Positions 1 through 7,974 of a stretch of DNA of 40,929 bases are shown one piece after another; position 1 is the stretch's first letter; each line of letters starts with the position of its first letter. The notes under the pieces are model-generated. The model saw only the letters and a program-made list of their open reading frames with translations. It was not told the DNA's origin and did not search any database. Origin of the DNA: JAWLFY01 sp964462125 (GTDB taxonomy: Bacteria > Planctomycetota > Planctomycetia > Pirellulales > Pirellulaceae); NCBI GenBank assembly GCA_964462125.1, contig CAYWXT010000011.1, positions 1 through 40,929 on the forward strand, written 5' to 3'. A program made the translations under genes and the position numbers.

Positions 1-491
1 CGAAGAGAGGCGGCACCCCACAAGTTCACGCCCATGTCGGGCGTACCGGTGAACGCGAGACCTCATCAACCTTGTTGGAAGTAGTGGCCGAACCGTTCGG
101 CCTGCGTTACCGCAGACGTTCGTCTCCCGATCCGACGCACTCACGGCGTGATCCGACCACGGTCGCACCCCACGACGCATGTTCCTTCGTGCTCTCGGTG
201 TACTTCGTGGTTCCACATTGACGGTGCCCTTGGTACGACCTCGCGTTGCCGGCCCGAAATCACCCGCTCGGCAAATCGATTCGCCGTCGCGAATCTGGTT
301 GCCTGTCATCCCGGACACGGCACGACCGGAGTGACACGCGTGGTAGCCTGAGGACGTTGGTGTCCTCGGTGGCAGACGATCCACAGGCCGTGGTGCCCGC
401 CGGTGGGCACGCAATGTTGATCCGTCCGGCGGCTGATAGAATGGCTGGCGTTCCAACTTGCTTTCCTTGATCGACTCCGTGAGAGACGCTG
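1..491. other. Gene-free stretch before the first gene
   Basis: I see no convincing gene here: the open frames are short, overlap each other on both strands and match no family I know. Two small adjacent hairpins can be drawn, GGCCGAA/TTCGGCC at 86-102 and TGCG/CGCA at 103-114, with no T-run after them. A weak promoter-like pair lies before the first gene, TGTTGA at 415-420 and TAGAAT at 437-442 with a 16-bp spacer. It may be the promoter of the ceramidase-like gene, but this is a guess from two hexamers. Confidence 0.4.
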
Positions 492-1907
492 ATGAACCGT
501 TTCTGTTTTCCCAGCCTCGATGACTTCTACAGCACTCCGATGGGCCGCTTGGCGGTGGCGCTGAGTCTGTTTGCCGTGTTCCTGGTTGCAAGCTCGGGAG
601 CCGCGGAGACTTGGCGGGCCGGGGTCGCAAAGGCCAACATCACACCGCAGCAGCCGATGTGGATGGCGGGATATGGTAGCCGTGATCGACCGGCCGAGGG
701 GAAACTGACGGACCTCTGGGGCAAGGTGCTCGTGTTGGAAGATGCGGAGGGACAACGGGGCGTGCTGATCACACTCGACCTTGTCGGGATCGATCGCAGT
801 CTATCGCAGGAGATCGGTGACCAGTTGCAGGAACGTTTCGGATTCGAGCGGGCCGATGTTGCGATCAGTACGTCACACACGCATACGGGGCCAGTGGTTG
901 GAAGAAACCTCGCGCCGCTGCACTACGCCATCGTTCCTCCGGAGCAACAGCGTTTGATCGATGCCTATGCCGAGCGGTTGCCAGCTGAGTTGGTCGACGC
1001 TGTCGAGCGGGCGATCGATGACCTTCAGCCGTGTCACCTCCGTCACGGTAGTGGGGAAGCGACGTTCGCGGTCAACCGGCGCGACAATCGGCCGGCAGGG
1101 GAGGTGCCTGCGCGGCGCGCCGCCGGGACGTTGGAAGGCCCGTTCGACCATCAGGTCCCGGTGCTGGCAATCGAGGACGATGACGAGAACCTCCAGGCCG
1201 TCGTCTTCGGCTACGCTTGCCACGCCACGGTGCTCAGTTCTTATCAATGGTCGGGGGATTACCCGGGGTTTGCACAAGCCGAGTTGGAACAGCTCTACCC
1301 CGGGTGCCAGGCAATGTTTTGGGCCGGCTGTGGCGCCGACCAGAATCCCCTGCCGCGCCGGTCGGTGGCGTTGGCCCAGCACTATGGCCAACGGTTGGCC
1401 GATGCGGTCGATGCGGTGCTGCTGACAACCGCCATGACCGACCTCGCCCCGCAATTTGAAACCGAGTACGCCGAGATCGATCTGGAATTGGATACGTTGC
1501 CGAGCCGCGATGTGCTCGAACAGCAATCGCAATCGGAAAACAAGTACGAGCGGGCTCGGGCGGAGATGTTGTTATCGCAGATCGATGCGGGAACACCACT
1601 GTCGCCGACCTATCCCTACCCGATCGGGACCTGGAAGCTGGGGCAGGACGTCCGCTGGATTTTTCTTGGCGGTGAAGTCGTGGTCGATTTCGCCTTGCGG
1701 CTGAAGGAGGAACTCGACGGGCCGGTTTGGATCGCCGGCTATGCGAACGATGTGATGGCCTACATCCCGTCGCGACGCGTGTTGCGTGAAGGGGGCTACG
1801 AAGGGGGCGGGGCAATGGTCTACTACGGCCTGCCGACGGTTTGGTCGCCCGCGGTCGAGAGAGACATCGTTCGCGAGGCGGTTCGCCAAGCGGGTGGAGA
1901 ACGTTGA
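492..1907 (+). CDS. Secreted neutral/alkaline ceramidase-like hydrolase
   Basis: The 471-aa product resembles the N-terminal domain of the neutral/alkaline non-lysosomal ceramidase family, zinc amidases that cleave the N-acyl bond of ceramide. Visible marks are the opening segment with ITPQQPMWMAGYGSR, and STSHTHTGP with H129 and H131, the usual zinc-binding stretch. A hydrophobic signal-like segment covers about residues 18-38. The ATG at 492 is used; an in-frame ATG at 540 (MGRLAVALSLFAVF) would give a more standard signal peptide, so the start is uncertain. Planctomycetes carry many such short ceramidase-domain proteins of unproven substrate, and sphingolipid cleavage is only a family inference. 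The next gene starts 16 bp downstream on the same strand, so the two may be cotranscribed. Confidence 0.8.
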   Translation: MNRFCFPSLDDFYSTPMGRLAVALSLFAVFLVASSGAAETWRAGVAKANITPQQPMWMAGYGSRDRPAEGKLTDLWGKVLVLEDAEGQRGVLITLDLVGIDRSLSQEIGDQLQERFGFERADVAISTSHTHTGPVVGRNLAPLHYAIVPPEQQRLIDAYAERLPAELVDAVERAIDDLQPCHLRHGSGEATFAVNRRDNRPAGEVPARRAAGTLEGPFDHQVPVLAIEDDDENLQAVVFGYACHATVLSSYQWSGDYPGFAQAELEQLYPGCQAMFWAGCGADQNPLPRRSVALAQHYGQRLADAVDAVLLTTAMTDLAPQFETEYAEIDLELDTLPSRDVLEQQSQSENKYERARAEMLLSQIDAGTPLSPTYPYPIGTWKLGQDVRWIFLGGEVVVDFALRLKEELDGPVWIAGYANDVMAYIPSRRVLREGGYEGGGAMVYYGLPTVWSPAVERDIVREAVRQAGGER

Positions 1908-1923
1908 TGGGTACATCCAAATC

Positions 1924-2922
1924 ATGAGTGACCGATCATCCGTGGGAGACGGGGAGCGTCGGACCGAATCGGTCGGAGACGCGGCCACGCGCCTCGTAGC
2001 CAACTTGCTTGTGATGGTCACCTTTCTCGTCGTAGCCACCATGGTTGCTGGATTTTTTGGAAGGTGGCATTACCTACTCGATCTTGGCAGCCATCTTCGC
2101 ATTCAAGCCGTGGTTGCGCTCATTGTTAGCGGCGCGACCTTGTTCGTGCTGAGGCGACGCCGTTGGGCGGTCGCGAGCATGCTCATCTCGCTCGGATTGA
2201 TCGGCTCTTGGTGGCCGTTTCCTCAGTCATCGGATCCGGCAACCCATGGAAATTTTCGCCTTCTTTCGATGAACGTTCTGACAAGCAATTCTGAACACGA
2301 GCGTTTGATCGAGTACATCATCGAGCGTGATCCGGATTTCATCATGCTGCAGGAAACAAACTCGAAATGGATCGAGTCTCTCGACGCTGCACTCGGCGAA
2401 TCATGGATGTTTCGCAAATCGGTACCACGGTCCGACAATTTTGGCATCGCCTTGTACAGCAAGATTCAGTGGAAATCGTGCGACATCGTTTCGTATGCAA
2501 AAGGTCAGGAGACACCTTCGCTCTCCGTCGTTTTCAAAACGGAAGACGGTCGCGACCTGCGATTGATTGGTACTCATCCTCCGCCGCCAATGACTGGGTC
2601 ACTCTGGAGCTCGCGTAATTTCGTGTTCGCGTCGCTGGCCAGCGACGTGCAAACGCACGGTAACGAACACACGATTGTTGCTGGCGACCTCAATTGCACA
2701 CCCTGGTCGTATTGGTTCAAACGCCTGTTGAGGGAGTCAGGTCTTCGTCACTCGGCGACAGGAAACGAATGGAATGTAACCTGGATACCCGGAATTCCCC
2801 TCTCGATTTTTGGACTCCCGATCGACCACGTGCTCGTTGGGCCAGGCATCCGGGTATTCGATCAATCAGTCGGCCCCGATCTGGGATCCGATCATCGACC
2901 GGTGGTTGTGGACTTCGAGTGA
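1924..2922 (+). CDS. Membrane-anchored endonuclease/exonuclease/phosphatase (EEP) family protein
   Basis: The 332-aa protein has an N-terminal membrane part (hydrophobic stretches at about residues 25-45, 55-70 and 78-95) followed by an EEP fold domain. The catalytic set is visible: N117 in SMNV, E144 in LQET, H218 in GTHPPPP, D255 and N257 in GDLN, a later D-H in PIDHVL, and the closing D323-H324 in SDHRP. Layout and length resemble YafD-like EEP proteins with transmembrane helices. Members cleave phosphodiester bonds in nucleic acids, phospholipids or inositol phosphates, and the substrate here cannot be told. I chose ATG 1924 because longer in-frame starts would run back into the ceramidase-like gene. 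It converges on the next gene with only 5 bp between stops. Confidence 0.8.
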   Translation: MSDRSSVGDGERRTESVGDAATRLVANLLVMVTFLVVATMVAGFFGRWHYLLDLGSHLRIQAVVALIVSGATLFVLRRRRWAVASMLISLGLIGSWWPFPQSSDPATHGNFRLLSMNVLTSNSEHERLIEYIIERDPDFIMLQETNSKWIESLDAALGESWMFRKSVPRSDNFGIALYSKIQWKSCDIVSYAKGQETPSLSVVFKTEDGRDLRLIGTHPPPPMTGSLWSSRNFVFASLASDVQTHGNEHTIVAGDLNCTPWSYWFKRLLRESGLRHSATGNEWNVTWIPGIPLSIFGLPIDHVLVGPGIRVFDQSVGPDLGSDHRPVVVDFE

Positions 2923-2927
2923 GCTGG

Positions 2928-5345
2928 CTATCGATCCCCGAGAAAGTTCTCGAAGAAAGCATAGACCACGGCGTTGGAATCGTCGTTTGGACCGTGGTCG
3001 GGACGGTTCGTCATCAGCACTCGGTCGTCATGACCGAGGACTCGGTTGACTTCGACGGAGTGGTTGAGTGCTTGCCAGCGATGCAGCGGGTCTTCGGATC
3101 CGCCGGAGACCAAGAAGGGCCGCGGTGCCATCAAGGCGTGGAGTTCGTGCAGGTCACGGCCTTGCTTTCGCAATTCGGGATACAGCCCCCGTGCCGGATT
3201 TTCTTCACTGATCACGCCCCGTTTTCGCCACGGTTTGGGGTGATAGCCAAGGTACCACGGTTCCCAGTAATTGACGTTTGGCCGCGATTCGTCGAACACA
3301 ATGCCGGGATCGGACCAAACCCCGCAGGCGAAGTTGTCGAACAGGCAGGAGGCGAACATCGCCCACTTGCCGCCGAAGGAGTGTCCCACGATCCCGATCC
3401 GCTCGGCGTCCACCTCCGGCCGGTTGGCGAGAACATGCCAGGCGGTCGCGGCGGCGTAGCCGAGCATCGACAGTGGCTGAACCTGGGCATCTTCGAGGTT
3501 GGGGTAATACAGTCCGTAGGTTCCCGCCGCCGTCGCCTCGGTGGTCCCAATCGAGAGAGCAACGAAACCGCGCCGAGCGAGCTGTAGCGCATAGTCCCGA
3601 TTGGGAGTTCCTTCGCCGATCGCGGTTTCTGGCTCGTAATAGACGGTCACCACCGCGGGTCGCTGGCCCTCCCCGTCGGGCACCAGCAGGTAACCCTCGG
3701 TCGTCTCGTCGGGTGTCCAGGGAAACCGCACGCGGTGCTGCGTAAAATTCTCACGCTGCTGCGACTCCAGGATTTCGAGCGGGGGATCGGTGTTCAGCTC
3801 CGGCCATGACCCCAGCAGTTGTTCCCACTGGGAGCGGAGCTCTGTCCGGCGACGTTGCCAATCTTCGGCCGATTCGACACGGGTGCCGTCAGCGAATTCC
3901 AGTGGTGAGCGATAGTCACCCGGGTCATCGCGATAAACGACCGGTGGGGCCGTGTAGCCGCGAATCGTCTCCCATGGATCGGCGGCGGATGTCCGAGGAT
4001 CGGTCTCGGAGGGATCGGGGGAGGCGAGTCGCCGGTTAGGCCGGTCCCACTTCAGCTTGGCGACAAAAATGCTGTTATCGCTGCCATGCTGCTCGACCCC
4101 TTGCGGCTGCATCCATTCCGCGACGGTGACCCAGGATTCAGATTCGGAGACATCGACGACGCCGAAATTCCCCAGTCGTGCGCCCCGCTCGGGTACCAGC
4201 ACTTGTTCGGTGTCCCGGATCACCTGCAACTCGTCTGAATCGACGCGAGCCAGAAACAACGGTGCTCGATGGCGGAAAACGTGGTCGTTGTCCGCACCCC
4301 GGCGGGTGTAGGCGAGGAACAACGCGTCGCTATGGGTGACCCAATGTTGCTGCGTGTTGTAGTTGCCGAGTTCACTTCCGTCGTCGAAGGTCCACTGCCG
4401 GGGCGTTTCAAAATGAACTCCGTCATCGCTCACGCTCACGTAACCGTGATCATCGTTTCGCATCGTCAGGTAGTATCGACCCTGGAACTTCGTCAGCGAC
4501 GGCTCGTAGAGTCCCCGTTTCACCGGGATGGTCAACTCGTCTCCATGCTCGATGAACTCCACTGTCTTGCCATCGAACCGGCAACGGCAGACGGTGACGG
4601 AAAACTGCTGATCCTCGGGTTCCTTGAAGTAAATTGGAATCAGAATATCACCGCCGGGCAGATCGACTCGCTGCACACTTCCCGAGCCGGCGTTTTTGAA
4701 CTTCGCCTCGTCGGGAAGTTGGACCGTGTCCCACTTACCCCAGCGGTTTCGCTTCACGTCATAGACAGCGTAGGCGATGCCGCGAGGCCGGGCGCGCATG
4801 ACATGGTTATCGCGGTACCAGACTGTGTGGCCCAGTCCCAGCAGACTTTGGCTAGCGGCATGCCACTGAGGGGTGAAGTCGCAGACCGTCGTCTCGTCGC
4901 CTGGTTGCAAAAACTCGGGGGCGATCGCAGCGCCGGTGGGAAGCGGATCAGAAGCATCCTCAGAAACCACCTGGCGTTGAAAGGCGGACTGTGCTCGCGG
5001 TTCGGTCCAGGACGCGCCAAGATCTTCTGAGCGAGTCTCATTCAGCTCATAAAACACATCTGACCCCGTGAGCAACAACTTTTGCATCGTCATCACCACC
5101 AGTGGTTGCTCCGCTTCGTTCCCCGGCACGCCGGGAGGAATCGCTCCGGCCCGCGCATGCACCCAACACTTCTCGCCGTCAAAGCCGCTATGGGCGACGG
5201 TTCGCTCCAGGGTGTAGGTGAGATCGTCATCGGACTCGGCGACAATGGCCGTTGCCGCGGTGAACAGCGTGATGGATACGCAAAAACAGAAGCGAGCGAA
5301 GCAGGACGCAGACACGGTAGTAATACTCCAGAATTTCGAACTCAA
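2928..5345 (-). CDS. Secreted sialidase-like domain fused to alpha/beta-hydrolase esterase domain
   Basis: A signal peptide (cleavage probably after TAIVA) is followed by a sialidase/BNR-like beta-propeller half (about residues 35-430; SGSVQRVDLPGG, YLTMRNDDHGYVSVSDDG, PRQWTFDDG) and a dienelactone hydrolase or acetyl-xylan-esterase-like half (about 470-805). The second half shows a complete triad: S656 in GHSFGG, D752 in GGSEDP and H784 in DHGPN. The fusion suggests a periplasmic or exported enzyme acting on decorated, perhaps acylated, polysaccharide; this is inference. The longest start is a TTG whose last bases overlap the stop of the RDD gene (TTGA). A GTG at 5315 with GGAG 10 nt before it gives a cleaner signal peptide and may be the real start. 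Confidence 0.75.
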   Translation of the reverse strand: MSSKFWSITTVSASCFARFCFCVSITLFTAATAIVAESDDDLTYTLERTVAHSGFDGEKCWVHARAGAIPPGVPGNEAEQPLVVMTMQKLLLTGSDVFYELNETRSEDLGASWTEPRAQSAFQRQVVSEDASDPLPTGAAIAPEFLQPGDETTVCDFTPQWHAASQSLLGLGHTVWYRDNHVMRARPRGIAYAVYDVKRNRWGKWDTVQLPDEAKFKNAGSGSVQRVDLPGGDILIPIYFKEPEDQQFSVTVCRCRFDGKTVEFIEHGDELTIPVKRGLYEPSLTKFQGRYYLTMRNDDHGYVSVSDDGVHFETPRQWTFDDGSELGNYNTQQHWVTHSDALFLAYTRRGADNDHVFRHRAPLFLARVDSDELQVIRDTEQVLVPERGARLGNFGVVDVSESESWVTVAEWMQPQGVEQHGSDNSIFVAKLKWDRPNRRLASPDPSETDPRTSAADPWETIRGYTAPPVVYRDDPGDYRSPLEFADGTRVESAEDWQRRRTELRSQWEQLLGSWPELNTDPPLEILESQQRENFTQHRVRFPWTPDETTEGYLLVPDGEGQRPAVVTVYYEPETAIGEGTPNRDYALQLARRGFVALSIGTTEATAAGTYGLYYPNLEDAQVQPLSMLGYAAATAWHVLANRPEVDAERIGIVGHSFGGKWAMFASCLFDNFACGVWSDPGIVFDESRPNVNYWEPWYLGYHPKPWRKRGVISEENPARGLYPELRKQGRDLHELHALMAPRPFLVSGGSEDPLHRWQALNHSVEVNRVLGHDDRVLMTNRPDHGPNDDSNAVVYAFFENFLGDR

Positions 5346-5860
5346 CCCTTGATCACCTTGGTTCCCGCAATGTCATCATGCAGACAGGCGCGACTGGATC
5401 GAAAAATCATTAGCGCGTTGAGCAAGGGAACGACGATGTTCAACATCGGAATGATTGCAACCACCCACAACCAAGCATAGCGTTTGAGAATAAGTGGACC
5501 GAAGGGAAGGAGCGCACCGGTCTCGCGGTCGACGATCTTCGTCTTCACGACCAGCTTGCCCACGGTTTTTCCTTGAGTGGCGAGCAAGTAGCCATTGACC
5601 GCAAGGAAAACGGCGACTCCAACAATCCCGCCGGCCACTTGGCTGAGGACCATGACTGTAGACGAGTCGCCAAACGCTATTCCGATCACCATGCCGAGTC
5701 CGAAAGCGAGCGGAACCACCAATGCGATTTGAATGACCCCGTCGATAAATGCCCCAACGAAACGCTCGGACCGTGGTGCCAGGATTTGCTCATCCGCGAC
5801 GGCGTCGAAGAGATCGACACCACCAGCGGCCGTCGGTTGATACGGATTGAATTCGTTCAT
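5342..5860 (-). CDS. RDD family membrane protein
   Basis: This 172-aa protein begins with MNEFNPYQPTAAGG, an N-terminal motif common in planctomycete membrane proteins and the reason for choosing ATG 5860 over a TTG further out. The RDD marks are present: R-x(5)-ID in SERFVGAFIDG, GKTVGKLVVKTKIVD after the second membrane segment, and the closing LHDDIAGTKVI. Four hydrophobic segments lie at about residues 40-62, 72-95, 125-140 and 142-155. RDD proteins are small integral membrane proteins; a few are implicated in ion transport, most have no known role. The stop overlaps the presumed start of the downstream sialidase/esterase gene, so the two are probably translated from one message. Confidence 0.85.
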   Translation of the reverse strand: MNEFNPYQPTAAGGVDLFDAVADEQILAPRSERFVGAFIDGVIQIALVVPLAFGLGMVIGIAFGDSSTVMVLSQVAGGIVGVAVFLAVNGYLLATQGKTVGKLVVKTKIVDRETGALLPFGPLILKRYAWLWVVAIIPMLNIVVPLLNALMIFRSSRACLHDDIAGTKVIKG

Positions 5861-6461
5861 CGCGAAACCCAATTCTACGCGGGGTTGGGGGACAGTTGCC
5901 ATTGGCAAGCGTGATGGAGCCCATAAGATACCGCGCGGCGCACGTCGATGTTGTTCCTGAAGGTGGCAGATCGTCTCAAGGAGTTCTAGGGCTGCCCCTT
6001 CAGCGCTGAGCGGTTGACCAACTCAAGGATCTCATATCCCCCTGCCGCGCAGCGCCAGGGTCGGACGCTGACGTCCGGAGAGGGCCAGCCTGGGAGAGCG
6101 ATGGTCTTAATTGGAGTCAACAGGCAGACCGAAAATTTTAAATTTCTGATCCCGCTCATCCAGCGCCGTCAGGGGCCAGCCCCCGAACCCCCGAGATTTT
6201 TTGGAGGCATGGCGCCGGTGTTCAATGATTGCCAGGGATCCATGATCCGTTACCTTGATGGGTGCTAAGTGAAATGGACGTGGAACGCTGCAGAGACGCA
6301 ACTCCACCGGGGATAGCTCAGCCGCCGGTGCGTCAATGATGCATCCGTGCAAGCGGGCGGCCGCGGCTTCCTAGTAGCGATGGCACGGGTCCAAAACGAA
6401 CAGCCGAGCGATCCCGCTCTCCCACGGTGTTTTCCACCCAGGGGCAATCGATCTACTGCGG
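5861..6461. other. About 600-bp gene-free spacer
   Basis: No convincing coding frame lies between the RDD gene and the DUF1501 gene. The stretch holds one recognisable item, a 30-bp hairpin-forming repeat also present in the MITE at 11810-12061 (listed separately). An A/T-rich patch occurs around 6130-6150. The rest looks like unconstrained or decayed sequence. A TAGAAT at 5872-5877 (minus strand) could be the -10 of the RDD gene, but no matching -35 is evident. Confidence 0.4.
6058..6087 (+). repeat. 30-bp dispersed hairpin repeat, copy 1
   Basis: The core GTCGGACGCTGACGTCCGG contains CGGACG/CGTCCG arms around a CTGA loop and ends with GAGGGCCA. The same 30 bp, with one mismatch and inverted, occurs at 11968-11997 inside the MITE-like element. 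It may be a mobile hairpin or the remnant of a second element in this spacer. Confidence 0.6.
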
Positions 6462-7955
6462 CTATGCCAGTAGCCCTTGAACAATTTTTCCATGAACGTC
6501 GGTCAGCCGATAGTCGCGGCCTTGGAATCGGAAGGTCAGCCGCTTGTGATCGATCCCCAGTTGGTGCAGCAGAGTGGCGTGCAGGTCATGGACGCTGACC
6601 GGGTCGCGGACAATGTTGTAGCTGAACTCGTCGGTTTCCCCGTAGGAGATCCCCGGCCGCACGCCACCGCCAGCCATCCACATCGAGAAGCAGCGGGGGT
6701 GATGATCGCGACCGTAGTTTTTGGCCGTCAGTTCTCCCTGGCAGTAGACCGTCCGTCCGAACTCACCGCCCCAGACAACGAGGGTGTCCTCGAGCATGCC
6801 GCGGCGTTTCAGATCCGCGAGGAGCGCCGCGGACGCTTGATCGGTTTCCCGGCAGCGTGCGCGAAGCTGTTTGGGCAAGCCTCCGTGAGTGTCCCATCCG
6901 CGATGGAACAGTTGGACGAATCGCACGCCGCGCTCGACCAACCGCCGCGCGAGCAGACAGTTGAAGGCGTAGCTGCCTGGCTTCCGCGCGTCGTCTCCAT
7001 AGAGTTCGATCGTTTCCTCCGATTCATCCGAAAGGTCGGTCAGCTCCGGAACCGCGGTTTGCATTCGGTAGGCCATTTCGTACTGGGCGATGCGCGCCTC
7101 GATCTCTGGATCGCCGCTTTGTTCAAAGTGCAACTGGTTGAGCTGGGCGAGATCGTCCAGTGTTCGGCGGCGGAGTGGATCGGGCATACCCTCGGGGTTG
7201 TTCAAATAGAGCACCGGATCGCGGCCACTTCGAAAGCGAACCCCCTGGTACTGCGACGGCAGGAAGCCGGCGCCCCACAAGCGATCGTAAAGCGGCTGGC
7301 CTCCCGAGTTCGAGACCATCGCGACGAAGGCCGGCAGGTTCTCGTTTGCGCTGCCGAGTCCATAATTCAACCACGCGCCGATGCTGGGCCGGCCGGCGAT
7401 TTGAAATCCGGTTTGCAAGAAAGTGATCGCCGGGTCGTGGTTGATCGCCTCGGTGTGCATCGACTTGATCACGCAGACGTCGTCGATGATGTTCGCCAGG
7501 TGGGGAAGCAGTTCCTGATTGATCGCCACTCCCGACTGGCCACACGGCTGGAAGGGAAAGATCGACTTCGCAACGGGGAACGAGCTTTGGCCGGCGGTCA
7601 TGCCGGTCAAACGCTGCCCCTTGAAGACGCTGTCGGGGACCTCTTGTTGATGGACGTGCTCCAGATGCGGCTTGTGGTCGAGCAGGTCCATTTGGGGTGG
7701 GCCGCCCGATTGGAACAGGTAGATCACTCGCTTGGCCTTGGCCGCATGATGCACCCCGTGGGGCAACCCAGGGCCGGTTGCCACCCCATCGTCATCGGCT
7801 GAGGCGTGGCCATCGGCCTGCAACAGCGTGGCCAGCGCGGTCGCGCCGAGTGCCGCGGTCGAGCGGCCGAACAGACCCCGTCGGGTCAGCGGACCGCTCA
7901 GAGGTCGCTGGTCCCCAGGTCCCGCGGTCGGCCCAGTGGTTGGAAGGTGGCTCAT
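6462..7955 (-). CDS. DUF1501 family Tat-exported protein
   Basis: The 497-aa protein belongs to DUF1501, a sulfatase/alkaline-phosphatase-fold family greatly expanded in planctomycetes. Marks are the twin-arginine signal LTRRGLFGRSTAALGATALA, the opening segment AKRVIYLFQSGGPPQMDLLDHK, SMHTEAINHDPA, the metal-site-like GWDTHGG and the closing GGEFGRT followed by GRDHHP. No biochemical function is established for the family. ATG 7955 is chosen over an upstream TTG because AGGAG sits 6 nt before it. It starts 19 bp after the stop of the DUF1549/DUF1553 gene, the usual planctomycete pairing, which implies one operon and probably one complex or pathway in the periplasm or paryphoplasm. Confidence 0.92.
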   Translation of the reverse strand: MSHLPTTGPTAGPGDQRPLSGPLTRRGLFGRSTAALGATALATLLQADGHASADDDGVATGPGLPHGVHHAAKAKRVIYLFQSGGPPQMDLLDHKPHLEHVHQQEVPDSVFKGQRLTGMTAGQSSFPVAKSIFPFQPCGQSGVAINQELLPHLANIIDDVCVIKSMHTEAINHDPAITFLQTGFQIAGRPSIGAWLNYGLGSANENLPAFVAMVSNSGGQPLYDRLWGAGFLPSQYQGVRFRSGRDPVLYLNNPEGMPDPLRRRTLDDLAQLNQLHFEQSGDPEIEARIAQYEMAYRMQTAVPELTDLSDESEETIELYGDDARKPGSYAFNCLLARRLVERGVRFVQLFHRGWDTHGGLPKQLRARCRETDQASAALLADLKRRGMLEDTLVVWGGEFGRTVYCQGELTAKNYGRDHHPRCFSMWMAGGGVRPGISYGETDEFSYNIVRDPVSVHDLHATLLHQLGIDHKRLTFRFQGRDYRLTDVHGKIVQGLLA

Positions 7956-7974
7956 CGTCAACTCCTATCGACAA

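Noticed and set aside
2694..3587. 297-codon plus-strand frame opposite the esterase domain
   Set aside because: It overlaps the ends of two supported genes; its composition is that of a reverse-complement shadow.
6309..6380. tRNA-like start GGGGATAGCTCAG in the 5861-6461 spacer
   Set aside because: No cloverleaf can be folded: the anticodon and T arms are missing.
6477..7802. 441-codon open frame opposite the DUF1501 gene
   Set aside because: The opposite strand carries an unmistakable DUF1501 protein; this frame has no recognisable motif.
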